A stretch of 36,771 bases of DNA, from NCBI GenBank assembly GCA_001931875.2, contig MSJH02000111.1:1-36771 (forward strand), in the 5' to 3' direction. Shown here one piece after another: positions 18,945 to 30,823 of the stretch. This DNA is from Byssochlamys sp. IMV 00236 (taxonomy: Eukaryota > Ascomycota > Eurotiomycetes > Eurotiales > Thermoascaceae). The stretch's first letter is position 1, and each line of letters opens with the position of its first letter. The position numbers and the translations under genes were made by a program. A model generated the notes under the pieces. It had not been told where the DNA came from and made no database searches. It worked only from the letters and a program-made list of their open reading frames with translations.

Positions 18945-21010
18945 CTACTGCCGTTGCTTTTTAGAAGGCGTCATCTATAAAGAAAGACTGATTAGTTCAG
19001 GTCAGATGATAAAATATGAAAATTCACACCTTTTCCATTTCACCATCTCCTTGTAAAAATGATAATTCCTTTAAAGAATTTGCTAGCCTACACGAGATCA
19101 ATTAGGCTTGTGTTATTTTTAAATACTTCATAAACTTTACCAAGGATGTGCATCCAACATGGTTTGAATCATGTCCTCAGAGGCAGCTGCTCGTTTACGA
19201 TTTAAATTAGGCTGAACAGGCTGTTGTTGCTGATATGAGACATGTGAATATTGCTGCTTTTGCTTATAGGGAGCATAAGTAGGTTGCTGATATGGCTGTT
19301 GTTGATATAGTTGCTGAGAAATTTGATTTTGTGAAGGCTGCTGGTGGTACTGCTGATGAATGACTGGTTGGTAGACTGCTTGTTGTTGCTGTTGCTGGGG
19401 TATATTATTTGATTTTTCTACATGCAGTTGATTGCTAGATGATTCACAAATATCCTCCATATCTGTGGGGATGATTGGAACATTGTCATTTGGATTTGGC
19501 ACTTCATCAGGTTCAGCAGGGGAAGGAGGAATATAACTTTCCATAATATAGACTGCAGCTAATACTCTACGTTCACGATTTTTATGGTATACAACTTCAT
19601 CTGTTTCAATGCGTTGACGTGTTGTCACTGGCTCAGGAACTGTCTCAAAAGTTAACTTTGGAGGCATATGCCAAGGAAAGGTTTCGAATATATCATCAGT
19701 TGAAGCATCCTATATCATAACATCAATTGGTATAAACGGGTAATTGGATCATTTATATTTACTTACAAAGGCGCTCCATTCATCTGGATCAGGATGATAC
19801 ACCCTGACTTGACACAAGTCACTTGAGAATTGAACTCTCTTTTTTGCTTTGGTTATAGCTGGCTTAGTAGACATAATGGCAGCATTTTGTGAAACATGAT
19901 CATTGTTTGTTGGTTGCATTGTTTGTGTACCATTAGACAATTGCTTATAATCAATGGCTGACTTAGGCTTATTATTTGCTAAAGGGGTAAAAAAAAAAAA
20001 GCAAGATTAGCGCATGATATGTTTTATATGTGTGTGCACCTTTACCATTAATGTTATTATTTACATCCATTAGAGGGGCAGTAGATCCACCTGATGCTTG
20101 TGAAGAAGCACTCCAAGCAGGCGGTTGCTTTGGTACAGCAGGACGTATTCTATAACCCTTTGGCTGGCTATTGTTTAATAACCCTGAAAAAAAGTTGGTG
20201 TCTTGTAATGCCTTTGGTTTAGTGACCGCATTTCTTGGAGGGTCCTTATCAATAGCAAGTCTTGGCTTTGGCTTATTTGTTGATAAGCCTATCATATGAG
20301 TTTAATAAAGATAACAAAAACGCATTAATCTACGCATACCCGTTTTATCATAATCATCATTCGATGCATCAATTGAACCAGTAGATGTGGCAGCATACAT
20401 GCCATCAGGTGAAGTAGTACCTTTAGATGGCTGATCATATCCCATCCATTTAAACTTAAGCTTCTGTGCATGCTGCCATGCTTCCTTATCGCCCTTTATT
20501 CCTTTAATAAAATTGCTAAAGGTAGTTTTTAATCCAAACTTCTTTAATATCTCTGGAGAAAAAGGAACAGTATTTAGAGCCTTTTAAGACGATTAGTACA
20601 TTGGTTTTATCCACTGCTTTAAAGTGTACCTTTATAGCAATTCTAACCTGTTCGGAATCATTTGTTCTTCCAGCTTCAACCATAGCATTTTTTAATACAG
20701 TAGCCACCACTTCACTTTCACCAAGTGTGCTCAATATATTTGGTTTGTTGGTCTTGAGGAGGCAATCCATGTACTCAAAAGGAGAAGCAGTCTTGATCAA
20801 ATGAAGATACATATTTAACTCATCTTTATTTTGTATGCCATACAGATTCAGCATATCTGAATCATACGGAAAAGATATAAGATAGCTATAAGAATTACAA
20901 TGAACTATGTTTACCTCCTGAGTCTATATAAAAAGAGTTAAATCAATGCTTACTGCTTTATAAACGTGTGTGTGTTTACCAAGATAAGCTTGATTATTAT
21001 TATGTGTCAT
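18945..21010 (-). CDS. PPN1: Ppn1/PNUTS-like PP1 regulatory subunit (TFIIS-N domain)
   Basis: Likely a nuclear PP1-targeting subunit of the cleavage and polyadenylation machinery, like Ppn1 and PNUTS (inference from architecture). Exons: 20980-21010, 20915-20923 (9 bases), 20630-20856, 20340-20580, 20046-20288, 19767-19978, 19141-19709, 19030-19087, 18945-18974, giving 539 aa. A TFIIS N-terminal-type helical domain occupies about residues 14-115 (LNLYGIQNKDELNMYLHLIK, VRIAIKALNTVPF). A PP1-docking RVxF motif, KKRVQF, lies at 296-301, followed by CQVRVYHPDPDEW. The C-terminal third is Gln/Tyr/Pro-rich. If the intron after 19141 is retained, translation stops at 19137 (511 aa); splicing adds LANSLKELSFLQGDGEMEK and a basic tail. 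The function is less certain than the architecture. Confidence 0.8.
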
Positions 21011-21884
21011 ATTCCAAGTATGATTCCTAACGTAGACAAAACAAATAGATCAGTAACCCGTTCAAAACAAAGCATCCTCTTCCTTTCTTTTTTTCTCTCT
21101 TTTATGCAATTTGTCATAATGAAATCTCAACCTCAGCTCTATGCTGCATACTTTGTAATACCCATGCAGTGACGTGATTGGATCAAATATTTACTCTACT
21201 TCAACAGCTATAGCCAGAGCTCTCCGTCCTGTGGTACTCCCGGCACACTTTAGAGACTGAGAGAAGGGAAGGAATTTTTTTTCTCATCCATATTACTACG
21301 TTTATTTTGATGTATTTTCCGTTCACTAGTTTTGGTGCTTAATTGTTAGATATACATATCTCCTTAAAGACTTCTTTTTCTCTTAAGAAAATATAAAAGG
21401 GATATATATAAATACAATGAAAGCAGATAAACTAGAGCCTCCCCTTTTAAATTTCTTTGTCCTCTATACTGACAAAAAAAAAAAAGCAATAAAGAAAAGA
21501 GAAAGGAAGAGGTATGCTTCAGCAGTATTTGTGTATAGAAAAAGATAATATTACCGTCAAATATAAATAATATAGTTACTGTATATGTATATTGTAATGT
21601 TAACGCAGTACACACACACGCACAAAAAAGTGGAATATCAGTATTAAGAAGTTATGTGTGCAAAATTGTAAACAGTATAAAACTATTACAATTAACAGTA
21701 AGAAATAGAAGAAGAAAAAAAAGTAGTTTTGTCGTCAGAGGTAGCTTTCTAGACTTATATACCATATTTTATGAAAAATTTTCATTGGCCAGTCAAATGT
21801 GACTGACTATCTTTATAAAACTCCGAACAGAGCGTACTTTTAAAGATTTGTTTATTCATTCAAACACTAGTACACATGAACAAA
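21011..21884. other. Intergenic region between PRP40 and the Ppn1-like gene
   Basis: 874 bases hold the Ppn1-like promoter (right of its ATG at 21010) and the PRP40 3' end. The sequence is very AT-rich with A-runs at 21473-21485 and a CA-rich stretch at 21609-21623. I see no coding region or RNA gene. Small frames here have no recognisable features. Confidence 0.4.
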
Positions 21885-24139
21885 CTACATTCTTTTTTTG
21901 ACATAAGCATCAAGTGCTTCACCTTCTTCTGTACTACTTCCATAACCCGAATGTTTGGTTTTTCTACGTCTTGTTCTTTCTTCCCCATCACTTACACTAT
22001 AATCTCTTCGCTTACGACGATGATGGCTACTAACACTGTGATATTCTTCTTCTTCTTCACCTTCTCTTATCATACCTTCCTCATCATCTTCTTCTTCATT
22101 CTTTTCTTTTAGTCGTTTCATAAACTTTTCAAATGCTTCTTGAGCCAAGCTTTCATCATCCAAGTCTTTATACTCCTCCATTTCCTCAATTCTTGATTTA
22201 ACATTATCCCAGGTATCCTCAAGCTGAATAGGCGGTTGAAGTTTCTTAAGCGCGTGTCGAAGTACGTCCATACGTTTACGTTGCTTCTTTTCATGTCTTC
22301 GCTTTTCTTCTTTCAATCTATGTTCAGCTTTTAACTGTAAATGTTCAAAGATAAACACAAGATTTTCTTGATTTACTTCAGACGTCACAGTGTCATCTAG
22401 CGTCTTTAAGTAATCATCAAACGATGTCTCCAACGTGACATCAAAATTGGCTCGTTTTAAAGCATCGTACACTAATTTCTTTTGCTGATACAATTGCTCA
22501 TCAAGGTCATCGACGACATCCCAGAACATATCTAAAGGAGTCGATTCAGGAAGACCCACAGCTTCAAGATACCGTGAATCATCTTTGATAAGAGGATAAA
22601 TATCTTTCCACATCGTACGTACATTAATTTTATGATTAGCAACCAATCCTTGCATCAGCTCCTATCAAGGCATGAGTAATGTGTCATCAATATTTAATTT
22701 AAACATACTCTGTATCCTTCACGAGCTTTACGCTCTCTCCTTCTCCTTTGAGTCATTTTCTTATTCAATTCATTCATTGGTCCCTCCCATAATGATCTAT
22801 TATATTCCTCAAATACAGATAAGAAATCCAGCATATCCATACCTTGAAACACTTGTTTCAAATCTTTGTTTGGTAACTTTTCCATATAGAGCATCTGAGC
22901 CTCCTTCCACTGTGTACGGTAGGTAATTTCAGGAATAGAGCGAAGTAATTGGCTGAATTGTTCCATGCTACTCTTTCGTAAATCGCGTAATTTGTCCTTT
23001 TCGGCTCGCTGCATATTTTGCACATATTCCTCAAAGTAGGCTTCGCGTTGCTTTTCACTCTTGATGCTGTTGAACACAGGATCATCGCCAAATAGATGAG
23101 CAAATGTAGTATAGCGTGTATAAGGCTTAATCATGTCCTTGTGACGAATAAGTAGATCCATAAAACTAGCCTTTTGTTGTCGTTCAAATTCTTCCTTTTC
23201 TTCACGTTCCCGCTTAGCTTCTGCATCTATATAGGCTTGAAAAGCTGCTTTTCGTTCACCAATTGTCTTTAAAGCGCGATAGAGTGGTTTAGTGATAATC
23301 GCGCGCATGGCTTGATCCCATGTCCAATTTGATTTTACTCCCTAATACGAAAGGAATTAGTGTTAAGATATAGAATGTATAGGATTTATCTCACTGTTTC
23401 TCTAAGTAAGCCAAAAAATGCCTTTTCAGCCTCTTCTTTTGTATCAAATTCAGGGATAGGTTGTTCTATTGTTTGAGTCACAGGCGGTGGTGTTGATTTG
23501 GTAGGAATAATTGGTGGTGTTGGTATACTTTTCCTTATAAAGAGTGAATAATTTATCTTTTTTTTTTTTCTTTATTTGCTTACATTTCATTCGCTATTTT
23601 CCTTGCTTTTTCCAATTGTTCTTTTTTTATGGATTGAGTATGGTTAATATATACAAGCATATATCTCTTTTATTTACCTTTTATTTCTGGAGGCACTTCC
23701 CATACAGTTTCTTTTGTTTTTATATTACTATAATATTTTTTACCCTCAGGCGTTGTATATTCCCTCCAAGATGAAGCCTTCAATACCTTTTCTTCGGGTG
23801 TTAATAATTCCTCGGGCTTTTCCCAAGTGCTTTGTTTCGTTATATTATTGTACCAATATTTTCTACCTTCGGGTGTTTGATGTTCTCTCCAGACAGTCTA
23901 AAATATAATATAAATAAACAAACATGATTACGTCAAACAATCTTACAGATGGGTCAGGGGATAACGCAGGTGGTCTTTGCCATGGTGAGGCAGTAGGTGA
24001 AATATATGGACTGTTGCTAACAGGTGATGGCGTATTAGAAGGTCTAGGTGCAAACTATTTTTTCATATTAGCCTAATTGTTGTAATCAATAGAACATGTC
24101 ACTTACAGGTATGAAATTGCCTGGTGGAGGTCTATACAT
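21885..24139 (-). CDS. PRP40: U1 snRNP splicing factor PRP40 (WW-FF protein)
   Basis: Prp40 belongs to the U1 snRNP and bridges 5' splice site and branch-site factors in early spliceosomes. Exons: 24107-24139, 23947-24054, 23678-23897, 23584-23620, 23395-23527, 22709-23341, 21885-22661, giving 646 aa. A Pro-rich start is followed by two WW domains: residues 48-78 ([22 protein letters not shown]) and about 90-117 ([21 protein letters not shown]). A series of FF domains runs from about 145 to 545 (for example [66 protein letters not shown]). The tail is acidic, then Arg/Ser-rich. The length and order fit the family. Confidence 0.93.
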
Positions 24140-24240
24140 TTTTATAAAGAAAGAAAAAGAAAAAATAACAACAAAAGTGATGACCCAAATAAATTTTCTT
24201 TCAGACTGCAATTGATTCGCTGTAATTTAAGTTCCGTCTA

Positions 24241-24267
24241 TCAGAAAGGGTGAAAGTCACTTTCTGA
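24241..24267. repeat. Short inverted repeat upstream of PRP40
   Basis: TCAGAAAG...GTG and CAC...TTTCTGA form a 10-11-base stem around a short loop. CAGAAAG is also the core of the MITE-like ends at 5334-5371, so this could be a remnant of the same family (weak). Confidence 0.3.
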
Positions 24268-24344
24268 GAATGAAATGTTCACTTGTAAAGGCTGCAGTGT
24301 TCAAACAAAAATATTATCTTTTTTACCTGTAGGCGTCTTTAAGC

Positions 24345-24600
24345 CATCGTCTCATCGGAGTGAGACGCGGCAACCATATTGGAAGTGGCGCTTTGTCGTT
24401 GGAAGACATTAGAGCGATCATTGTCGTTCCAGAAGGATTCAGTAATAGTAAACATATTTTTAGCGGCCATGACACCACGATTCCAAAAAATATTACATCT
24501 TTCGCAAATCAATATTTGGTGAATCTTGTATTCATCTTTGCCACTTCCACATCTTTGATTATTCAAGTTGTTTACCAAGTAGCTGTTACAAGCCTATAAA
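24345..24600 (-). pseudogene. C-terminal relic of a Fanzor/TnpB-like nuclease
   Basis: The minus-strand frame ends in the signature of OrfB/TnpB-type proteins: a zinc ribbon followed by NRD.NAA.N, the third RuvC block. Here it reads ICERCNIFWNRGVMAAKNM, so the catalytic Asp is Gly. The first cysteine pair is CNSY rather than CxxC. Both changes, and the lack of upstream RuvC blocks, mark it as dead. Fanzor elements are known from many fungi (family knowledge). The assignment rests on one motif region and should be treated as probable only. Confidence 0.5.
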
Positions 24601-24642
24601 AAAATGATATCTTATTATATGACTATCGATATTAAATGAAGG

Positions 24643-25017
24643 TTGTTTTTGTATACCTTCGATGTACTATACTCGTATATATCTATCTCAGCAGCGGCAT
24701 CAGCTTCAACTAGCAGAGTAACGTGTAGTTCTTGTCAAGAAGAAGTGCACAAATCTGCAAGAAGCCGTAGCTGTCGAAATTACAATTTCACTTTAAATGA
24801 AATTATCAAAATCAGAATTGGTGAGCGCAACCGTAGGTATACTGTATCTATTCCCTTTGAACGGTTCTGTAAAGCTACCACCCAAAGAGACAACTCCTTG
24901 CAGAAAATTAAGACGATCTCAGCTTTTATAAAGGAAATACTTTTCAAAGCATAGATATTTGTCAATTACTTCATTTTGAAATACCCACAGACAAACTTTT
25001 TTGATCAGAGTCTTTAA
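24643..25017 (+). pseudogene. Zinc-knuckle transposon-type fragment
   Basis: A plus-strand frame carries CSSCQEEVHKSARSRSC (C-x2-C-x4-H-x7-C), then RRYTVSIPFERFCKATTQ and AFIKEILFKA. After an in-frame stop at 24952 the frame continues with IFVNYFILKYPQ to 25017. This resembles the N-terminal part of transposon-encoded proteins of Mucorales as I remember them; I cannot name the family from sequence alone. It lies head-to-head with the Fanzor-like C-terminus to its left, so the original element has been rearranged, or two copies abut. Confidence 0.35.
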
Positions 25018-26182
25018 TTACCATTACAAGGACTATTCGTAGTAGTTTTGATAAAGTTGATTTCATTCTGGCAAGGTATAATCATATCGATCAACTCGCA
25101 ACCACTTTTGTAGAATTATCAAACACTCCAAATGTGCACCTGTTTGTCGTTGAAAATGGTTTGAGGAATTATAGGTAATCGTTGCCAGTCGCCTGCGATA
25201 CACTCGCAATAACGTACAACAATTACTACACTCTTTTCCGAAATGAAAATCGTATCCTACCCAGAAATCAATTCGCACGATGGCAAATCGAAAGTCCTGT
25301 TAAGGGGAAAAGCTGTCGTACAAAAAAACTTGGCAAATCCATACTATACATATAAAGCCTCCTCTTCTTTTTTCAACTAAAATATGAATAGTCAATTTTT
25401 TTTATGAAGACGGACAGGGCCGTGTTGTTGATGAGCATGGTTGCCCTGAAGTAATGACAATAAAAAAAGGCCAACATTACATACACCAGAAAATGCACCA
25501 GGAAATAGGCTAATGCTACGGGCGCTACCTATGTTGTCACTTTACAACGTCACATTACCAAAGACTCTGCCTAGCCTAAGGTTGTCCCAGTACCTTTGTA
25601 TTGCTCATTCTTTGAATACAGATTTATAGTAATCTCATACGATAAGATTAAGTATTTGTAGGGTAAATACGACATAGGAGACAAGGAAATAAAAGGACTA
25701 CAAAGAGATTCACTCCATTTACTTGTATTCTTCTGTTTCCGAGATAAAACTATTTATTCAATGACATCACAAAAAAGCGAAAGAACTCAAAAGAAATAAT
25801 GTATCAAGGGATGTACTAAAGTACCAACTGAACAAAAATTCTCGCGTTAGCGCATGTATTATAAATAACATCAACTTGCTTCTCAATAACAATGATACGA
25901 AAATCAACTGCTTTGACTTTGAAGGCAAACAAGCCTACATAGCACAACTACCCAAGCGTCCATGTTCTAAAAACCTGCAACAATAATACTGTTGATATAA
26001 ATAGTCTATTATCCACAGAGATTCATCATAAATCATTAAAACCCTCAGGTTATGATAAATAGTACATCTTCCGCTGAATGATTCAATTAAACCTTATTCC
26101 AGATAGATCCCAGTTCTTCCACTTGTGTATATTTTAAAATGAATTAAAAAACATGTGTTTGGAAAAGCGTAATTTTATTTCT
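25018..26182. other. Gene-poor region with transposon debris
   Basis: The left part (25063-25320) has short open frames on both strands with no recognisable motif, possibly more of the neighbouring relic. A dispersed repeat lies at 25495-25591. From 25600 to 26182 I see only AT-rich sequence and the MMM1 3' flank. Confidence 0.4.
25495..25591 (+). repeat. Dispersed repeat, copy 1
   Basis: It aligns in the same orientation with 36003-36118. The best part is ACAACGTCACATTACCAAAG then CCTAGCCTAAGG and CCCAGT; upstream, GAGGAAAT-like and GGCTAATG blocks also match with gaps. Non-coding; probably the end of a transposon family or a SINE-like unit (inference). Confidence 0.6.
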
Positions 26183-27314
26183 TTACAATGGCACCATACT
26201 ATCCTTTGTGCTTTCTTCTTCTTCTTCTTCTTCTTTCCACATATTTGGTACTTTAACCTTTAAGAATTGAGGATAAACCAGCTTATCAATATACATGTTT
26301 CTTAGTTTTGTTTGTATCAAGTCTGTCAATTTGGGAATATCCTCTAATTTAGTTTTGGATCCGATCAACGACTGAACTTGTAAGTCTAGAATGAAATCTG
26401 AATAAGATGAAATGGCAATATATCTTTCAATTGGAATCTTTGGCTTGGTCGTTGTTTCTGGTGGATTCATCAATTCGATAGTAAGCTATTAAATAATGAG
26501 TTATATCATCTTTATATAACATTACATATTAATCTTACCGTGCCAGAGAATCGAGCGACAGAAAGGACAAGAGACACTGGCAAAACAGCAAATGCTTGTC
26601 TTGGCCAGTTAAGGATAAGCTGTGTTTCAATGCCCAAGGTGACTTGGTCGTTGTATTCAAAATCAATCTCTGCTCTCTATTAAAGCAAGTAAACCACTAT
26701 CCTCTTTCTCTCTTTTTTCTGATTCTATCTTACCATGGATCCTACTTCATCTGATGGTCTAATACGTGCGCGACTAAATATAGGAAACTCTTGCCCCAGG
26801 TTTAATTCAGTAACATGAATTGGCCCAACAAAACTTGGTAGAACACCTCCATTCAATACTCTATCTAAAGATCGACTCAGACGGTTATTGATATTGGCAT
26901 CCTGCCGATACTGTAGAATGACTTGAGCCAGCAAAACATTGAGCCAATCAGTGCTTTCGGGTGGATGGTGTATGACATCGTAGTATGTTTTTAGAGTAAC
27001 ATGATCATTAGGTAATGCTGCTGCTGCTGATGCAACTGAAGGTACTGTGTTTGAAGATGGACGTGAAGGTATATATCGCTATTAAATGGTACATTAGCTT
27101 ATCATTGTATTGAATATACAATTACCTTTTTGACACGTTTGACATCCTCGGTAAACAAATAGCGAAGAACTAGAATCATGACAATGATCACACTAAGTTG
27201 ACCAAGTATGAATCCCTTCACAAATGACACTGTACTACTTTTAGAGCATGCTGATCGTGCTAATTGTGTCTCAATCAAGTCAATTAACTGAGTTGTGTTT
27301 AAAGAATCGCTCAT
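26183..27314 (-). CDS. MMM1: ERMES subunit MMM1 (ER membrane SMP-domain protein)
   Basis: Mmm1 is the ER-anchored subunit of the ER-mitochondria encounter structure and carries lipids between the two membranes. Exons: 27126-27314, 26734-27078, 26539-26676, 26183-26485, giving 324 aa. A short lumenal N-terminus (MSDSLNTTQ) precedes one membrane segment at about residues 34-54 (GFILGQLSVIIVMILVLRYLF). The SMP domain runs from about 98 to 310 (DWLNVLLAQVILQYR, ITELNLG-like VTELNLGQEFPIFSRARI, LGIETQLILNWP, LIGSKTKLEDIPKL). The tail is acidic. I chose the ATG at 27314, which gives the family-like N-terminus; an upstream in-frame ATG at 27371 would touch the ATPase stop. Confidence 0.92.
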
Positions 27315-27373
27315 AAAAATTAAAAAGGATAAGAGAGAGAGAGAGAGAAAAGATTTAGATGGAAAATACACAA

Positions 27374-30300
27374 TTATTTATTTCCATTCTGTCTTCTTTC
27401 AGCATCCTCGGCTGCCTGCTTAAACTTTTTAGCATTGGCTACTAGCTGAGCAAACCTATTGTTCTGTTCATTTTCTTCCGTTGCACCATAGGAAGGTATA
27501 GACCTTTGCTTTCTCTGTGGAGGAGGCACTTCACGACTTCTTGTACGGCGGTGACGACGGAGCAAAGAATACACTCTTAGTTCCTCACGCACCTCACCTA
27601 TAGCACTCTCCCAATGCATACGAGAGTAAGAGGCCAACGGTTTTGCTTCTTCGTTAAATTTACGTCCACCGCAGTCAGGTAGCAAGCGAATGATGAAGCC
27701 GACAGGAAGAGAGAGCGCACCAATAGCAACAGTAATTGCCCACTGTTGAGGTGAGAGAGGCACGGTTTTGAAGGCGATCCCACCAAAAGTGACAATAAGG
27801 AATTGACCAACAATAACTAGTACTTGAATTGCGATAAAGATCCAGTTGTCAAACATATCCTTAAACACGTTCAAGGTCTGGTCGATACGTCGGCAATTGA
27901 TTTCGTTAAATACTTGTAAAAAGACGAAAATATTAAACACCATTGTTCTGAGCACTTTTTGGTCGTACTCAGAATCGCTCAAGTGGAAGATAGGGCCACC
28001 CAAATAGATGACGATGAAGTTGACAGCAATTTGGAAAATAGCCTGTCCAAGGATCATTTTAGCCATACGATAGTTGATGAGATGTGCATATTTTGAGATA
28101 GGCTTGCGTTGCAGTAAGTCATTTGTAGGAGGCTCTGTGGCAAGTGCCAAGGCTGCCAAGGTATCCATGATCAAATTGACCCAAAGAAGTTGAACAGCGC
28201 TCAAAACACTTTCTGCATTCTCTGAGACAATAGCAGAAATAAAGGATAAGACGACAGCAGCGATATTAACAGTCAATTGGAAAGTCAAGAACTTGCGAAC
28301 ACCGTCATTAACAGCGCGACCCCATAAAAGAGCCTTCAGAATTGAGTTGAAGTTATCGTCCATCAGGATGATATCAGACGCTTCCTTGGCGACTTCGGTA
28401 CCAGCAATACCCATACTAAAACCGACATCAGCCATCTTTAAAGCGGGACCATCATTTGTACCATCACCAGTCATACCAACAACCTGATCTTGTTCCTGAA
28501 GACGAGAGACAACAATGGTCTTATCTTGAGGAGATGAACGAGCCAAGACCTGTAGACGAGGAATAACCTTTCTTTGCTCTTCAACTGACATTTTACGCAG
28601 CTCAGGACCCGACATGGCAAGACCTCCTTTAGTCAAGATACCAGCATTACGAGCAATGGCTTTTGCCGTGTTCAAATTATCGCCTGTTATCATACGAACA
28701 AAGACACCAGCTTGTCTAAATGCAGAAACAGATTCAACCACACCAGGACGAAGAGGGTCCATGATACCGACAATACCAATCAATGTTAATTCTTCTATGG
28801 GTGGTTCATCATCATTCAATTTTTTATATTGAGATTTGGAGATGTCACGGAAAGCAATAGCAATAGTACGAAGCGCTTTGTCAGCATAACTAGAAATGAT
28901 ACCGTTCCACTTGACAATAGCTTCTTTATCAAGCTTATGCGTCTCGCCATTACTGTCCAAGTACTTTGTGCATCCTTCAAGAACGATTTCAGATGCTCCC
29001 TTGGTGTGAACACGGTAATCAGACTGGGTCTTGGTACGGGCTGAATTTTCTTTAGTCTGGATAATGGTGGTCATGGTCTTTCTTTTGGAGGCAAATGGAT
29101 AAACTTTGGCAACAGTAGCATCATGTCGAACGTCCTCGTAGTGGTTTCCTAAAGCCTTGGTCATTCCCAGCAAGGCACATTCAGTCTTGGAGCCAATGAA
29201 TTCAAGTTGACCTTGCTCGTTTTTGTCTTCAAAAGCAGTCGAGTTGATAGCAACAGTTTCAAACAGTAAAGACAGAACATGATCCTTGTCTACCTTGTTT
29301 GCCCAGTTCTTCACATCATCTTGTTTTTCAAACGTTTCTTGAGCAAGCGTACCGTGTGTGACAGTCATCTTATTTTGGGTAAGAGTGCCTGTCTTGTCTG
29401 AGCAAATGGCAGTGGCATTACCCATGGTTTCACAAGCAGCCAAGACACGGACAAGGTTGTTGTCCTTGAGCATTTGAGTAGTAGCAAAAGCCAGAGCCAT
29501 CGTCACAGCCATAGGAAGGCCTTCTGGTACAGCGACAACAATAATGGTAATAGCCTGAATGACAATGCTAATCATAGAGGCTGCAATATCACCTGCAGGT
29601 GGAAACTCGGGAGCCAAAGCAGCTGTGACAAAGTATTTAATAACCAAGGCAATTAACATGAGGACGGCGGCAGCAAAACCCAATTTGGCAATTTGTTCAG
29701 CTAGTATATCCAATTTCATTTGCAGTGGCGTACCCTCAGCCTCATCGCCACGCATCGACATCATGGTCTTTCCAAAAAAAGAATGTTCACCCACTGCCAA
29801 GACAACAGCACGACCAACGCCTTCGAGGACTTTGGATCCGGACAGAATGAAGCAATCACCGCGGCCTTCCACGTTCTTTTTCATGGTATCAGATTCACCA
29901 GTGGCTGATGATTCATCGCAAGCCAAATTATGGCCTTTAAGATAGAGACCGTCCACGGGTATAATATCACCGGGTTCCAGAATTAAAATATCGCCGACAT
30001 TAAGATCATAAACACTAATTTGCTGTTCACGGCCACTACGTAATACTTTAACAACACGGTCTTCTTTCTTCGAGTTGAGCTTCTTAAATTGAGCCTCCTT
30101 TTGGTAATCATTAATAGCATTTGTCAAGACTACGGCCAAAACAGCAACGAGAATGGCTGTTCCTTCAACCCTAAAAAATGATAAATATCGGAAAAAAAAT
30201 TATATATAGACTTTTTAATAATGCTTACCATCCTACACGAGGCTCATCCTTTGGATGACGAGGAGAATAGTCTTCCCAGATTCCCACAGCTAACGAGACA

Positions 30301-30698
30301 ATAGAAGCGATACTATGTATTGTTATGTAAGACGGGAAAAATACATGAGTGAGTTTTGACGTCATTTACCTTAGCATAATAAGTGTTTTATCATTATAAG
30401 CCGCCCATAGTAACTGAAGAAAGGTTTTACTTTTTGGTTCAGGAAGTACGTTTCTTCCAAAGTGTTCTTGACGCTCTTTAAATGCATCTTGATTACTACC
30501 TTCGTCGGCTGAAAGACCAAAGGAAGGGTCGACCTTTAGCTTTTTACAAATAGCGTCAACGCCGCCTAACTTTTGTAACTGTTCGTCACTCTTTGGGTCA
30601 AACAACTGACTAATGTCATCCACTTTGATATCAAAGGATGAGGAATCACCCATCAGTGGTTCTCTTTCCTCTCCTTCTTGTCTATGTTTCGAAGGCAT
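27374..30698 (-). CDS. PMC1: PMCA-type P2B calcium-transporting ATPase
   Basis: Pumps calcium from the cytosol into the vacuole or out of the cell. Exons: 30370-30698, 30229-30312, 27374-30170, giving 1069 aa. P-type landmarks: TGES in the actuator domain (about 228-231), PEGLPMAV in helix 4, the phosphorylated Asp396 in SDKTGTLT, KGASE in the nucleotide domain, MITGDN, and TGDGTNDGPALK in the hinge. About ten membrane segments are visible; the last four to six lie after GVRKFLTFQLTVNIAAVVLS. The C-terminal tail is basic (HRRTRSREVPPPQRKQR) and could be regulatory, as in Pmc1/PMCA pumps. The family and subclass are sure; the target membrane is inferred. Confidence 0.95.
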
Positions 30699-30823
30699 AA
30701 ATAAAAAAGAAAGTAAGGAAAATTAAAAACAAAAATAAGGAAAGAAATGATCGCACTGTCAATTAAAATAACATCGGAGTTTCTTCTTTTGGTGTGTATG
30801 TAGATCCCTTTTTGCTTTATTGT

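Noticed and set aside
21597..21640. Possible telomere-like or Z-DNA (CA) tract
   Set aside because: Only a few CA units occur, with no telomere repeat. It is ordinary low-complexity sequence.
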